Origin: Streptococcaceae bacterium
Lineage (GTDB): Bacteria > Bacillota > Bacilli > Lactobacillales > Streptococcaceae
DNA length: 5,570 bases
Assembly (NCBI GenBank): GCA_902836505.1
Contig: CADFQU010000076.1
Location: 1-5,570, forward strand
Reading direction: 5' to 3'
Below the pieces are notes generated by a model. It ran no database searches. It worked only from the letters and a program-made list of their open reading frames with translations, and was not told the origin of the DNA. A program made the position numbers and the translations under genes. Below, piece after piece: positions 1 to 5,570 of the stretch; position 1 is the first letter of the stretch, and every line of letters begins with the position of its first letter.

Positions 1-27
1 TTTACAACTCTTTCCCGCACTTGTCAA
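1..27 (-). promoter_or_regulatory. Possible promoter for a minus-strand gene beyond the left edge
   Basis: On the minus strand a perfect TTGACA -35 box lies at 22-27. A 17-base spacer (5-21) follows, then TAAA at 4-1, which would be the first four bases of a -10 box cut by the window edge. It lies just downstream of the LysM gene terminator, which suits the promoter of the next gene in the same direction. The -10 is incomplete and no gene is visible, so this is a tentative call. Confidence 0.35.
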
Positions 28-42
28 GATAAGAAACAAAAT

Positions 43-66
43 AAAAAGAGGGTTCCCCCTCTTTTT
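43..66 (-). terminator. Rho-independent terminator of the LysM protein gene
   Basis: On the minus strand a perfect 10-bp stem (AAAAAGAGGG paired with CCCTCTTTTT) closes a GGAA tetraloop and runs straight into a U-rich tract. The stem begins on the last base of the TAA stop codon of the LysM gene, so termination is immediate. The A-tract before the stem could also let it work on the plus strand, but no plus-strand gene is visible here. Confidence 0.9.
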
Positions 67-713
67 TAGTATCCCCAAGCTGAAAGTCCTTGGTTTGAAT
101 AGGCATTATAAGCTGCTTGGATTTGATCATCAACTGTAGCAGTTGAACCCCAACCTGGCATTGTTTGGAAAAGACCACTAGCTCCAGATGGATTTGCTGC
201 GTTCACTTGACCGTTTGATTCTCGAGCAATAATTGCTTCCCAAGTTGACGCAGGAACACCTGTCATTTCAGCCATTCGAGCCGCTGCATATGATCCAGTT
301 TCTCCAGCAGTATTCCCATTAGCAAGTACAATCCCATTTCCAGAATTTGTAACAACTGGTGCTGCATTATAAGTAGCATTAGCAGGAGTTGTTGTTGCTT
401 CAGTCGCCACTCGATTTGTCGAAGCTTCGACTCCTGGTTCCTGACTGGCTGTAACAGTATTCACTTTGTTGATCAATGAGTTTGAACGTTCACCCAACTC
501 AATAATTTGACCAGCGTGGATCAAATCTTGATTGCTGATTTGATTCAATTCAACAAGCTTTTCGATAGTAGTGTTATTCTTAATCGCAATTTCTGATAAA
601 GTATCACCATTTTTCACTTCGTATGTTTCAGCATTCACTACCACACCAGTAACAAAAAGTGAAAGAGCTGAGATAATAGAAGTTAATGTCCATTGGACTT
701 TTTTTGTGTTCAT
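66..713 (-). CDS. Secreted LysM-domain protein with C-terminal lysozyme-like/SLT-like domain
   Basis: A predicted 215-residue exported cell-wall protein. Residues 1-28 form a typical signal peptide (Lys-rich start, hydrophobic core, likely cleavage after VVVNA). Residues 30-73 are one LysM peptidoglycan-binding domain ([14 protein letters not shown] through AGQIIEL). Residues 75-138 are a low-complexity Thr/Ala/Asn linker. From about 139 to the end lies a small transglycosylase/lysozyme-like domain with ARESNG, where Glu165 is the likely catalytic acid, then [16 protein letters not shown]. This matches the short streptococcal LysM proteins that belong to the WalRK (VicRK) regulon in pneumococcus; its likely role is wall remodelling by cleaving glycan strands, though activity is inferred. 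I chose the ATG at 713 because AAGGAG sits 9 bases upstream; an in-frame TTG directly before it (716) would add one residue. The gene has its own promoter region and is flanked by terminators on both sides, so it is probably monocistronic. Confidence 0.9.
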   Translation of the reverse strand: MNTKKVQWTLTSIISALSLFVTGVVVNAETYEVKNGDTLSEIAIKNNTTIEKLVELNQISNQDLIHAGQIIELGERSNSLINKVNTVTASQEPGVEASTNRVATEATTTPANATYNAAPVVTNSGNGIVLANGNTAGETGSYAAARMAEMTGVPASTWEAIIARESNGQVNAANPSGASGLFQTMPGWGSTATVDDQIQAAYNAYSNQGLSAWGY

Positions 714-722
714 CAATACATT

Positions 723-728
723 CTCCTT
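723..728 (-). promoter_or_regulatory. Ribosome binding site of the LysM protein gene
   Basis: AAGGAG on the minus strand, 9 bases before the ATG at 713 and 6 bases before the adjoining in-frame TTG at 716. Both spacings are workable; ATG is preferred as the more common start codon. Confidence 0.75.
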
Positions 729-744
729 TCGAACATAATACTAT

Positions 745-796
745 CTTACACATTAAATGTTACAGTTAGTTATATTTTATGTTACAAAGGTTACAA
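745..796 (-). promoter_or_regulatory. Promoter region of the LysM gene with repeated TGTAAC (possible WalR-type operator)
   Basis: The minus strand holds three exact TGTAAC copies (790-795, 781-786, 759-764) and a related TGTAAG (745-750), all in the same orientation. The best core promoter I see is TTGTAA (791-796), a 16-base spacer and TATAAC (769-774), giving a leader of about 50 bases. The half-sites resemble the WalR/VicR consensus TGTWAH-N5-TGTWAH, and LysM genes are known members of that regulon. Spacing does not fit neatly: the first two copies start 9 bases apart rather than 11, and the second and third start 22 apart (two times 11). The operator assignment is therefore an inference; the repeats themselves are plain. 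Confidence 0.5.
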
Positions 797-815
797 AATC
801 ATGTATTTTTCATGC

Positions 816-841
816 AAAAAACGCTATAAATAGCGTTTTTC
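816..841 (-). terminator. Rho-independent terminator of the pgsA-ecf operon
   Basis: On the minus strand AAAAACGCTA pairs perfectly with TAGCGTTTTT around a short TTTA loop, ending in six Ts. It begins about 43 bases after the ecfT stop codon and separates the ecf operon from the LysM gene promoter. The stem is A/T-rich with a GCG core, and it is nearly symmetric, so it could also work on the plus strand. Confidence 0.8.
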
Positions 842-884
842 TTCATTTTTTTAGAAAAAATCCCCTATATGTAGTGGTGGTATT

Positions 885-1679
885 CTAATATTTCAACCAA
901 AAAATGATAGTACCAACTGCCACTATAGATAGAATAGCTATACTATCTAAGGATTGCCATTTTAACTGCCTGTATCGGCTTCTTCCCTCTCCACTTTTAT
1001 AACCTCTTGCCTCCATGGCAATTGCAAGAGCATCTGCACGTTTAAAACTTGATGCAAACAAAGGAATTAAAATCGGTATAAAAGAGCGAATCTTCTGAAG
1101 GAGGTTCCCTTCTCCAAAATCAACCCCTCGGGCTCTCTGTGCATTCATAATGCGAATCGTATCATCCATCAAGGTTGGAACAAAACGGAGGCTCATAGAC
1201 AACATGAGTCCAATTTCATGGGCAGGAACTTTGATGATTTTAAATGGAGTTAACAACTTTTCTACTGCATCTGCTAAGCTTAAGGGTGTGGTTGTCAGTG
1301 TTAAAATCGTTGAAAATACAACAATAAGAATAAAACGACAAAATATCACACCAGCTTGCGCAAGACCTTTATCCGTTACAGTCAAAAAATAAAATTGAAA
1401 TAAGGTCTTACCGCCAGTCGTCGCAAACAACTGAAAGAGTGTGGTGAAAGCAATGATAAAGACCATTGATTTTAAGCCATTAATAAAAAAGCGGAAGGGA
1501 ATTTTGGCACTTAAAATCAAAGCAAAGGCCAATAAAAATAACAGAGAATTCGTCATCAAATTATTAGCCCAAAACAAAATAACAATTAATAAGAAAAGTC
1601 CCAGTAACTTTGCTCTTGGATCCATACGATGGAGAATGGAATTACCCGGTACATATCGTCCTAAAATCATACTATTCAT
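885..1679 (-). CDS. ecfT: ECF transporter transmembrane subunit EcfT
   Basis: The membrane scaffold of a group II energy-coupling factor transporter. It joins the two ATPases EcfA1 and EcfA2 to interchangeable vitamin-binding S components (for riboflavin, biotin, thiamin, folate and others). The 264-residue length is normal. An N-terminal [18 protein letters not shown] stretch is followed by hydrophobic segments at about 26-55, 66-87, 108-130 and 245-262. The conserved cytoplasmic coupling-helix region has both Ala-Arg-Gly signatures, QRARGVDFG (ARG at 183-185) and MEARGYKSG (ARG at 224-226), which dock into grooves of the ATPases. The start at 1679 is an ATG with AAGGAG 10 bases upstream; a TTG at 1685 would add two residues but leaves only 4 bases of spacing. 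The start overlaps the end of ecfA2 by 8 bases, implying coupled translation. It is the last gene before the terminator. No S component is encoded nearby, as usual for the shared module. Confidence 0.95.
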   Translation of the reverse strand: MNSMILGRYVPGNSILHRMDPRAKLLGLFLLIVILFWANNLMTNSLLFLLAFALILSAKIPFRFFINGLKSMVFIIAFTTLFQLFATTGGKTLFQFYFLTVTDKGLAQAGVIFCRFILIVVFSTILTLTTTPLSLADAVEKLLTPFKIIKVPAHEIGLMLSMSLRFVPTLMDDTIRIMNAQRARGVDFGEGNLLQKIRSFIPILIPLFASSFKRADALAIAMEARGYKSGEGRSRYRQLKWQSLDSIAILSIVAVGTIIFWLKY

Positions 1680-2514
1680 GTCCAATTAACTCCTTAAACT
1701 CCTGTAAAGTGATTGGTAAAGTTAGCAAAGATAGTCCTTTTTGGCGCAAGCGCCAAGCAAATTTCGTCACTTTAGGTACGCCTAATTGTATGTTTTCTAA
1801 TCCTTCTACATCCTGAAATACCTCTCTTGGATGCCCAGACCTTACAATTCGTCCTTTTTCCAAAACATAAACAAGATTTGCGTATTCTGCCACATCTTCC
1901 ATAGAATGACTAACAAGAACGATGGTCATTCCAGCTTGATGAAGTGACGCAAATAGCTTCATTAATTCCCGTCTGCCTGAGGGATCCAAGCCAGCTGTCG
2001 GCTCATCCAGTACCAAGATTTCAGGTTCCATCGCTAAAATGCCTGCAATCGCAACCCGTCTCATTTGTCCTCCAGACAATTCAAAGGGACTCCGTTCAAA
2101 CAACTCTTCAGAAAGACCGACTAAACTCAATTTCTCCTTGGCAATACTTTCAGCTGACTCTTGGTCTACTCCAAAATTTTGAGGACCAAAAGCGACATCT
2201 TTTACCACAGTCTCAGCAAAGAGTTGACTTTCTGGAAATTGAAAGACAAGACCAACTTTCCTCCGAAGGTTCTTTAACTCTTTTTGAGAGGACTCAGAAT
2301 CAATGTGTAAATCATTCATTTGCACTTCCCCTCGACTAGGTAAAAGCAGACCATTTAATAATTGGAGAATGGTTGATTTTCCACTTCCAGTATGCCCAAT
2401 TAGAGCTGTATAAGAACCGCTTGGGATTTCCATATTCACATCAAAAAGAGCCGCTCCTTCAAATGGAGTTCCTTCTTGATAGGTATAACTAAGCTGTTTT
2501 AAAGCAATTCCCAT
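1672..2514 (-). CDS. ecfA2: ECF transporter ATP-binding subunit EcfA2
   Basis: One of the two ABC ATPases that drive the shared ECF vitamin transporter. All ABC motifs are intact in the 280 residues: Walker [10 protein letters not shown] at 40-48 (Lys46), Q-loop Gln92 in VFQFPESQ, signature LSGGQ at 146-150, Walker B ILVLDEP with Asp170 and catalytic Glu171, D-loop AGLDP, and switch His203. The FQFPESQLF segment and the opening MGIAL with [10 protein letters not shown] are typical of the EcfA2 type rather than EcfA1. The ATG overlaps the ecfA1 end by 16 bases. The nearest AAGGAG (2531-2536) is 16 bases before the start, which is long, so ribosomes finishing ecfA1 probably reinitiate here. The C-terminal extension (about 235-280) is the usual EcfA dimerisation region. 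The protein works with EcfA1 and EcfT at the inner face of the membrane. Confidence 0.95.
   Translation of the reverse strand: MGIALKQLSYTYQEGTPFEGAALFDVNMEIPSGSYTALIGHTGSGKSTILQLLNGLLLPSRGEVQMNDLHIDSESSQKELKNLRRKVGLVFQFPESQLFAETVVKDVAFGPQNFGVDQESAESIAKEKLSLVGLSEELFERSPFELSGGQMRRVAIAGILAMEPEILVLDEPTAGLDPSGRRELMKLFASLHQAGMTIVLVSHSMEDVAEYANLVYVLEKGRIVRSGHPREVFQDVEGLENIQLGVPKVTKFAWRLRQKGLSLLTLPITLQEFKELIGHE
1690..1695 (-). promoter_or_regulatory. Ribosome binding site of ecfT
   Basis: AAGGAG on the minus strand inside the 3' end of ecfA2, 10 bases before the ATG at 1679 and only 4 before the in-frame TTG at 1685. This decides the start of ecfT in favour of the ATG. Confidence 0.7.
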
Positions 2515-3326
2515 AATAATTTTTCTAGCTCTCCTTCAGTCTGATAGGTTTCTCCGACTGGAAAACCTTTTTGATGTAACATGCTTCGCAATCGATTGGC
2601 GAATGGTTCTTCTAATCCAATTTCATCTAAATCATGTCGAGAAAAGAGTTCTCTTGGAGTCAGATCCAAGGTCGCTTTCCCTTTTTCAAAGAGAATAACC
2701 CGATCACTTAAGGAGACTTCCTCTAAATCATGGGTAATAGAAATAACCGTTAAACCGTATCGTTCTTTAACTTCTCGAACCGTACGAATCAGTTCCAAGC
2801 GCCCTTCAGGATCCAACATGCTGGTCGCTTCATCTAAAATAATGATTTTAGGTCGTAAAGCAATAATTCCTGCAATTGCCACCCGTTGCTTTTGTCCACC
2901 GGATAATCTAGCTGGTTCTCTATCCTTAAACTCATCCATGCGAACCATCTTCAAAGCTTCATCTACTCGTCGAACCATCTCATCTCTTGGAATCCCTTGA
3001 TTTTCCAATCCAAACGCCACATCATCTTCTACAGTAGCTCCAACAAATTGGTTATCTGGATTCTGAAAAACCATACCAATCTCACTACGTTTATCCCAAA
3101 CGTTTTCAGGAGTTAGCAAATCTCCAGAGATATAGATTTGACCAGATTCCGGTTCCAACAAGCCATCAATCAAGCGGACCACTGTTGATTTACCACTTCC
3201 GTTATGTCCAATAATGGATAACCATTCGCCATGTTTCACGTGAAACGAAATATCATTTAACTGATGGTGTTCATCTGTTTTTTGGTACTTAAATGTAAGA
3301 TTTCGAACTTCTATAATATTATTCAT
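2499..3326 (-). CDS. ecfA1: ECF transporter ATP-binding subunit EcfA1
   Basis: The partner ATPase of EcfA2 in the group II ECF transporter. The 275 residues have a full ABC set: Walker [10 protein letters not shown] at 40-48, Q-loop Gln88 in [21 protein letters not shown] (a hallmark of EcfA1), signature LSGGQ at 141-145, Walker B IIILDEA with Asp165 and catalytic Glu166, D-loop SMLDP, and switch His199 in ITHDLEE. The C-terminus ends in LEKLLWELL, as in other streptococcal EcfA1 proteins. The ATG follows the TAA of pgsA with no base between them, and no convincing Shine-Dalgarno is visible (only a weak AAAGA about 15 bases upstream). Expression therefore probably depends on ribosomes coming from pgsA. 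It overlaps ecfA2 by 16 bases. Confidence 0.95.
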   Translation of the reverse strand: MNNIIEVRNLTFKYQKTDEHHQLNDISFHVKHGEWLSIIGHNGSGKSTVVRLIDGLLEPESGQIYISGDLLTPENVWDKRSEIGMVFQNPDNQFVGATVEDDVAFGLENQGIPRDEMVRRVDEALKMVRMDEFKDREPARLSGGQKQRVAIAGIIALRPKIIILDEATSMLDPEGRLELIRTVREVKERYGLTVISITHDLEEVSLSDRVILFEKGKATLDLTPRELFSRHDLDEIGLEEPFANRLRSMLHQKGFPVGETYQTEGELEKLLWELL

Positions 3327-3866
3327 TTATCTAAAGGTATCTTTAAAGAGGTAGGCACTGCCTTTAAAGTATTCATATCCAGAGTAGACTGTAAAGATTA
3401 GTGCAACATAAAGCGTAATTTGACCCAATAAGTCCCAATGAAAGAGAAGGAAAATAATGGCAAACATTTGTGAGAAGGTTTTAATTTTTCCAGGCATAGC
3501 TGCAGGCAAAACAACCCCTCCTGTTTCAACCAATAATAAGCGGAGACCAGTAACAGCTAATTCACGGCAAATAATAACTGCAGTAATCCAAGCCGGAACC
3601 ATCTTTAATTCAATCATCATAATAAAGGCAGACATGACAAGAAGCTTATCAGCCATAGGATCCGCAAATTTCCCAAAGTTACTCACAACGTTCCATTTAC
3701 GAGCCAGATAACCGTCTAAATAATCGGTAATACTTGCAACCGCAAATACGATAGCTGCTGCCACATGCCAGCCATAACTTTTGCCAAATATTAGCATCAC
3801 AATAAAAATGGGAATAAACACAATTCGAATCAGTGTTAAGGCATTAGGAATATTTTCTTTTTTCAT
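3327..3866 (-). CDS. pgsA: CDP-diacylglycerol--glycerol-3-phosphate 3-phosphatidyltransferase (PgsA)
   Basis: This membrane enzyme makes phosphatidylglycerophosphate from CDP-diacylglycerol and glycerol 3-phosphate, the committed step to phosphatidylglycerol and cardiolipin. The complete CDP-alcohol phosphotransferase motif is present: Asp48, Asp51-Gly52, Ala55-Arg56, Gly65, Asp69 and Asp73, within DYLDGYLARKW through GKFADPMADK. The opening NIPNALTLIRIVFIPIF is typical of PgsA, and hydrophobic segments lie at about 9-27, 33-47, 75-85, 90-112, 130-145 and 148-164. The length of 179 residues is normal. The start at 3866 is supported by AAGGAG (3873-3878) with a 6-base gap. It is the first gene of the tightly packed pgsA-ecfA1-ecfA2-ecfT run. 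The pairing of pgsA with ecf genes is a standing streptococcal arrangement, not a sign of shared function. Confidence 0.96.
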   Translation of the reverse strand: MKKENIPNALTLIRIVFIPIFIVMLIFGKSYGWHVAAAIVFAVASITDYLDGYLARKWNVVSNFGKFADPMADKLLVMSAFIMMIELKMVPAWITAVIICRELAVTGLRLLLVETGGVVLPAAMPGKIKTFSQMFAIIFLLFHWDLLGQITLYVALIFTVYSGYEYFKGSAYLFKDTFR

Positions 3867-3880
3867 TCTAGTCTCCTTAC

Positions 3881-3902
3881 TAGTTTACATAATAGTTTAC
3901 AT
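3881..3902. repeat. Tandem direct repeat of TAGTTTACAT upstream of pgsA
   Basis: Two identical 10-base units, TAGTTTACAT on the plus strand (ATGTAAACTA on the minus strand), start 12 bases apart. They end 15 bases before the pgsA start codon, next to its ribosome binding site. Read on the minus strand they give TGTAAA twice with a 6-base gap, close to but one base wider than a WalR-type box. Confidence 0.8.
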
Positions 3903-3912
3903 CTAGTTGACA

Positions 3913-3928
3913 AAATCGACCTCGATTT
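3913..3928. repeat. Perfect 7-bp-arm palindrome between the M16 gene and pgsA
   Basis: AAATCGA, two central bases CC, then TCGATTT. The loop is too short for a stable RNA hairpin and there is no T-run after it, so it is better viewed as a possible protein-binding dyad than as a terminator. Its function is unknown. Confidence 0.7.
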
Positions 3929-3964
3929 AATTCGACAAAATCATTATTCCATTCTATATCCCCA

Positions 3965-5251
3965 TTACTTAGGGAAAATGATAAAGTCCGTCATATCACA
4001 AGCGTTGACAAAATCTCGACCAACCTTTACAACGTCTTGTAAAGAAATACTTTGTAAAATTTTTGGAAGGTCAAATAGATTTTCACCCGTCTCAATTGGA
4101 TTAAATTGAGTAGCAATATAATCCAAGGAATTCAAACCATGTAAAAAATCACCAAACATTTCGCTTTTAATCGTATCCAAATGCTCTTGAGTCACATCGG
4201 GATCTTTCTCAAAATTCTTTATGGTAGTTCTGAACTGATGGGATATACTGACAGGTTCAGAAGTATCCATCGTTAACATCACAAAGTGAAACGAAGACTC
4301 TACTTCAATTTCTAGTGTCAAGGAGTTGTCAAGTTTACCAACTTCATAAAGCGACTGAAATCGCTTGGATGTCCACCCAAACATCATTGCAAATAATAAT
4401 TTGAGGATAATCTTATAACGATACTGGTACATAGGAGGAATTTGATTTCTTCCACGAATTCCAATTGCTAATTTTGGTGAAGCAACTTCCATCCGACTTG
4501 TCTCATTTTGAACAACTGGATTTAAGTCTACAGGTGAAATGTGAGGAAGAGGATTTGAAGAAGTTTTCATCTCAAATTCAGAAACAAGGTTCACAAGACT
4601 GTCAAGATCAAAATTTCCGACAACCACTAGATGCATGTTGGATGGTTGGTAGAAATAATCAAAATTACCCTGTAAACTTTCTTCATCAATTTGAGAGAGA
4701 GAAGATACAGTACCTGCAATATCTTGGGCTAAAGGTGTTTCTGGATAGAGATTTGCCAGCGCCCTAAAGAATAATTGGTAGTCAGGACTATCTTGGTACA
4801 TTTCGATTTCTTGTTGAATAATCAACTGTTCCTTCTTTAGAGAATCCTTAGAGAGATGAAGAGATTGTGTCATCTCCAGTAACAATCTCAGATTTTCATT
4901 GACATTCGAAGTAGTCGAAAAAAGATAACTGGTTTGTGTAAAGCTAGTAAAAGCATTGCTTTCAGCTCCCAGCTTTACAAAATGTTGTAAATAATCTTGA
5001 CCATCTTGATCTTCAAATAATTTATGTTCAAGAAAATGCGCAATCCCTGCTGGAAATTCTTTTACACCTTCTACTCCATCCATTGTAAATCTTGTGTCAA
5101 CTGAACCGAATTTAGTAGAAATGATTGCATAGCTTTCATTATAATCCGTTTTTGGAATTAAATATAACTTCAATCCATTTTGGAGAGTTGTCTGATAAAC
5201 GCATTCTCCAACAGCTGGATACTCTATTTTCTCCAAATCTTTCTTTATCAT
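3965..5251 (-). CDS. ymfH: M16 family zinc metallopeptidase, YmfH/YfmH type
   Basis: A 428-residue M16 peptidase of the YmfH group, now often named EF-P 5-aminopentanol modification-associated protein YfmH from its link to EF-P modification in Bacillus. The inverted zinc motif HxxEH is intact as His72-Phe-Leu-Glu75-His76 in AGIAHFLEHKLFED. A downstream zinc-ligand glutamate is available in IIQQEIEMYQDSPDY, most likely Glu148. The AESNAFTSFTQTSYLF stretch after the motif is typical of the family. Residues about 1-225 form the active-type M16 domain and about 240-428 the second M16 domain. There is no signal peptide, so it should be cytosolic. The start ATG overlaps the stop of the upstream M16 gene as ATGA, with GGAAGGAAGA just before it, so the two are co-translated. 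Related pairs form a heterodimer of one catalytic and one non-catalytic subunit, and that is the inferred state here. The substrate is unknown, and direct evidence for an EF-P role in streptococci is not visible in the sequence. Confidence 0.92.
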   Translation of the reverse strand: MIKKDLEKIEYPAVGECVYQTTLQNGLKLYLIPKTDYNESYAIISTKFGSVDTRFTMDGVEGVKEFPAGIAHFLEHKLFEDQDGQDYLQHFVKLGAESNAFTSFTQTSYLFSTTSNVNENLRLLLEMTQSLHLSKDSLKKEQLIIQQEIEMYQDSPDYQLFFRALANLYPETPLAQDIAGTVSSLSQIDEESLQGNFDYFYQPSNMHLVVVGNFDLDSLVNLVSEFEMKTSSNPLPHISPVDLNPVVQNETSRMEVASPKLAIGIRGRNQIPPMYQYRYKIILKLLFAMMFGWTSKRFQSLYEVGKLDNSLTLEIEVESSFHFVMLTMDTSEPVSISHQFRTTIKNFEKDPDVTQEHLDTIKSEMFGDFLHGLNSLDYIATQFNPIETGENLFDLPKILQSISLQDVVKVGRDFVNACDMTDFIIFPK

Positions 5252-5570
5252 TCTCTTCCTTCCATAAAATAGACCGCTTGTAATTTGAGTGATTTGGCAA
5301 CAGCCATAATTTCATCTTTCGTCACCAGTTGAATGGCTTGAATCCAATCATCAATTGACAAGAACTGTTTTCCTAAAGTGGATTTTAGATAAGCTCTTTC
5401 AATCAAGGTGCCAGGTCGATCCTGCGACAATTTTGCAGCATTTATTATCATTTCTTTTGTCAAGCGAAGCTCTTCACTGGTAAACTTCCCTCTCTTCAAG
5501 TCACTCACTTGACGACTCATCAGAGTCATCGTCCGGGTTCTATTTTTTCTATCAATCCCTGCATCGATAC
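5248..5570 (-). CDS. ymfF: M16 family peptidase-like protein, YmfF/YfmF type (C-terminal part)
   Basis: The last 106 residues of a gene that enters from the right edge. The frame stays open to base 5570, reading IDAGIDRKNRTRT before the internal MTLMSRQVSDLKRG, so the internal ATG at 5529 is not the real start. The segment is the end of an M16 C-terminal domain: a basic/helical stretch KRGKFTSEELRLTKEMIINAAKLSQDRPGTLIERAYL, then a DDWIQAIQLVTKDEIMAVAKSLKLQAVYFMEG ending typical of M16 proteins. YmfF proteins usually lack the HxxEH motif and pair with the catalytic YmfH, but that N-terminal part is outside the window and cannot be checked. It shares a 4-base ATGA overlap with the downstream ymfH-type gene, which supports co-expression in one complex. 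Confidence 0.88.
   Translation of the reverse strand, partial: IDAGIDRKNRTRTMTLMSRQVSDLKRGKFTSEELRLTKEMIINAAKLSQDRPGTLIERAYLKSTLGKQFLSIDDWIQAIQLVTKDEIMAVAKSLKLQAVYFMEGRE

Larger units (their letters stand above)
3867..3964 (-). other. 98-bp repeat-rich gap between the M16 gene and pgsA
   Basis: No gene is supported here. The gap holds a tandem 10-bp repeat, TAGTTTACAT on the plus strand (3881-3890 and 3893-3902). It also has a dyad with 7-bp arms around CC (3913-3928, AAATCGA and TCGATTT), and GACAAAATC at 3909-3917 and 3934-3942. Weak promoter-like elements exist on the minus strand (TTGTCA at 3907-3912, TATTAT at 3891-3896), but their 10-base spacing is far too short for a pair. Neither a promoter nor a terminator can be called. 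One minus-strand frame is open across the gap for about 29 codons without a start codon; it is probably chance. Confidence 0.5.

Noticed and set aside
781..796. Plus-strand TGTTACAAAGGTTACA considered as a GlnR-type operator
   Set aside because: GlnR boxes have 7 bases between the arms and this has 6; the gene downstream is not a nitrogen-metabolism gene, and the direct-repeat reading explains the same bases better.
862..877. CCACTACATATAGGGG on the minus strand resembles an NrdR box
   Set aside because: It matches about 12 of 16 consensus positions, but it is a single copy lying between the ecfT stop and its terminator, not in a promoter, and no ribonucleotide reductase gene is near.
1150..1816. 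Plus-strand open frames opposite ecfT and the end of ecfA2 (1150-1392, 1441-1689, 1610-1816)
   Set aside because: They lie antisense to well-identified genes, have no recognisable domain or ribosome binding site, and read as shadows of the coding strand.
1944..3000. Plus-strand open frames opposite ecfA2 and ecfA1 (1944-2339, 2581-3000)
   Set aside because: The opposite frames encode intact ABC ATPases with all motifs; the antisense translations show no family resemblance.
3457..3711. Plus-strand open frame opposite pgsA
   Set aside because: It is antisense to the catalytic motif region of pgsA, with no supporting signals.
3876..3964. Open minus-strand frame of about 29 codons across the gap, ending QLDVNYYVN, considered as a remnant of a rodZ C-terminus
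   Set aside because: It has no start codon, is short enough to occur by chance, and I cannot match it to the RodZ C-terminal domain.
4465..4767. 100-codon plus-strand open frame opposite the M16 gene
   Set aside because: The minus-strand M16 protein is continuous and typical through this stretch; the antisense frame is Gln/Leu-rich shadow sequence.
5248..5529. Treating the M16 frame from the internal ATG at 5529 as a complete small gene
   Set aside because: The frame remains open upstream to the window edge with family-like sequence, so this is the truncated 3' part of a longer gene.

Overview
This window looks like ordinary core chromosome of a low-GC Firmicute, most likely a Streptococcus. 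The evidence is gene content and order: an M16 peptidase pair, pgsA, ecfA1, ecfA2 and ecfT, followed by a secreted LysM/transglycosylase-like protein. It also has AAGGAG ribosome binding sites, A/T-rich codon use and protein sequences close to the streptococcal versions of these families. The species cannot be fixed from sequence alone. Every supported gene is on the minus strand, so transcription runs from high to low coordinates.

Layout in transcription order. (1) The right edge (5570-5248) carries the C-terminal 106 residues of a YmfF-type M16 protein whose start lies outside the window. (2) A complete M16 zinc peptidase of the YmfH type (5251-3965) overlaps it by 4 bases. (3) A 98-bp gap follows (3964-3867), rich in short repeats; this is where S. 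pneumoniae carries rodZ, and no rodZ is present. (4) pgsA (3866-3327) encodes phosphatidylglycerophosphate synthase. (5) ecfA1 (3326-2499), ecfA2 (2514-1672) and ecfT (1679-885) encode the energising module of a group II ECF vitamin transporter. Adjacent genes from pgsA to ecfT touch or overlap, so they almost certainly form one translationally coupled transcript, which ends at a hairpin at 816-841. (6) A separate unit (713-66) encodes a secreted LysM protein with a C-terminal lysozyme-like/SLT-like domain. Its promoter region carries TGTAAC repeats and it ends in a strong terminator at 43-66. (7) At the extreme left, a TTGACA box suggests a promoter for a further minus-strand gene outside the window.

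How the genes fit together: PgsA makes the phosphatidylglycerol precursor at the membrane. EcfA1, EcfA2 and EcfT power uptake of vitamins captured by S components encoded elsewhere. The M16 pair is a probable heterodimeric protease and associated partner. The LysM protein acts at the cell wall and is plausibly under WalRK (VicRK)-type control.

I found no mobile element, CRISPR array, RNA gene, defence system or unfamiliar gene cassette. The points worth a second look are the absence of rodZ and mreCD/pcsB at this locus compared with pneumococcus, the repeat-rich gap upstream of pgsA, and the repeat structure in the LysM gene promoter. I do not see evidence for a previously undescribed system.
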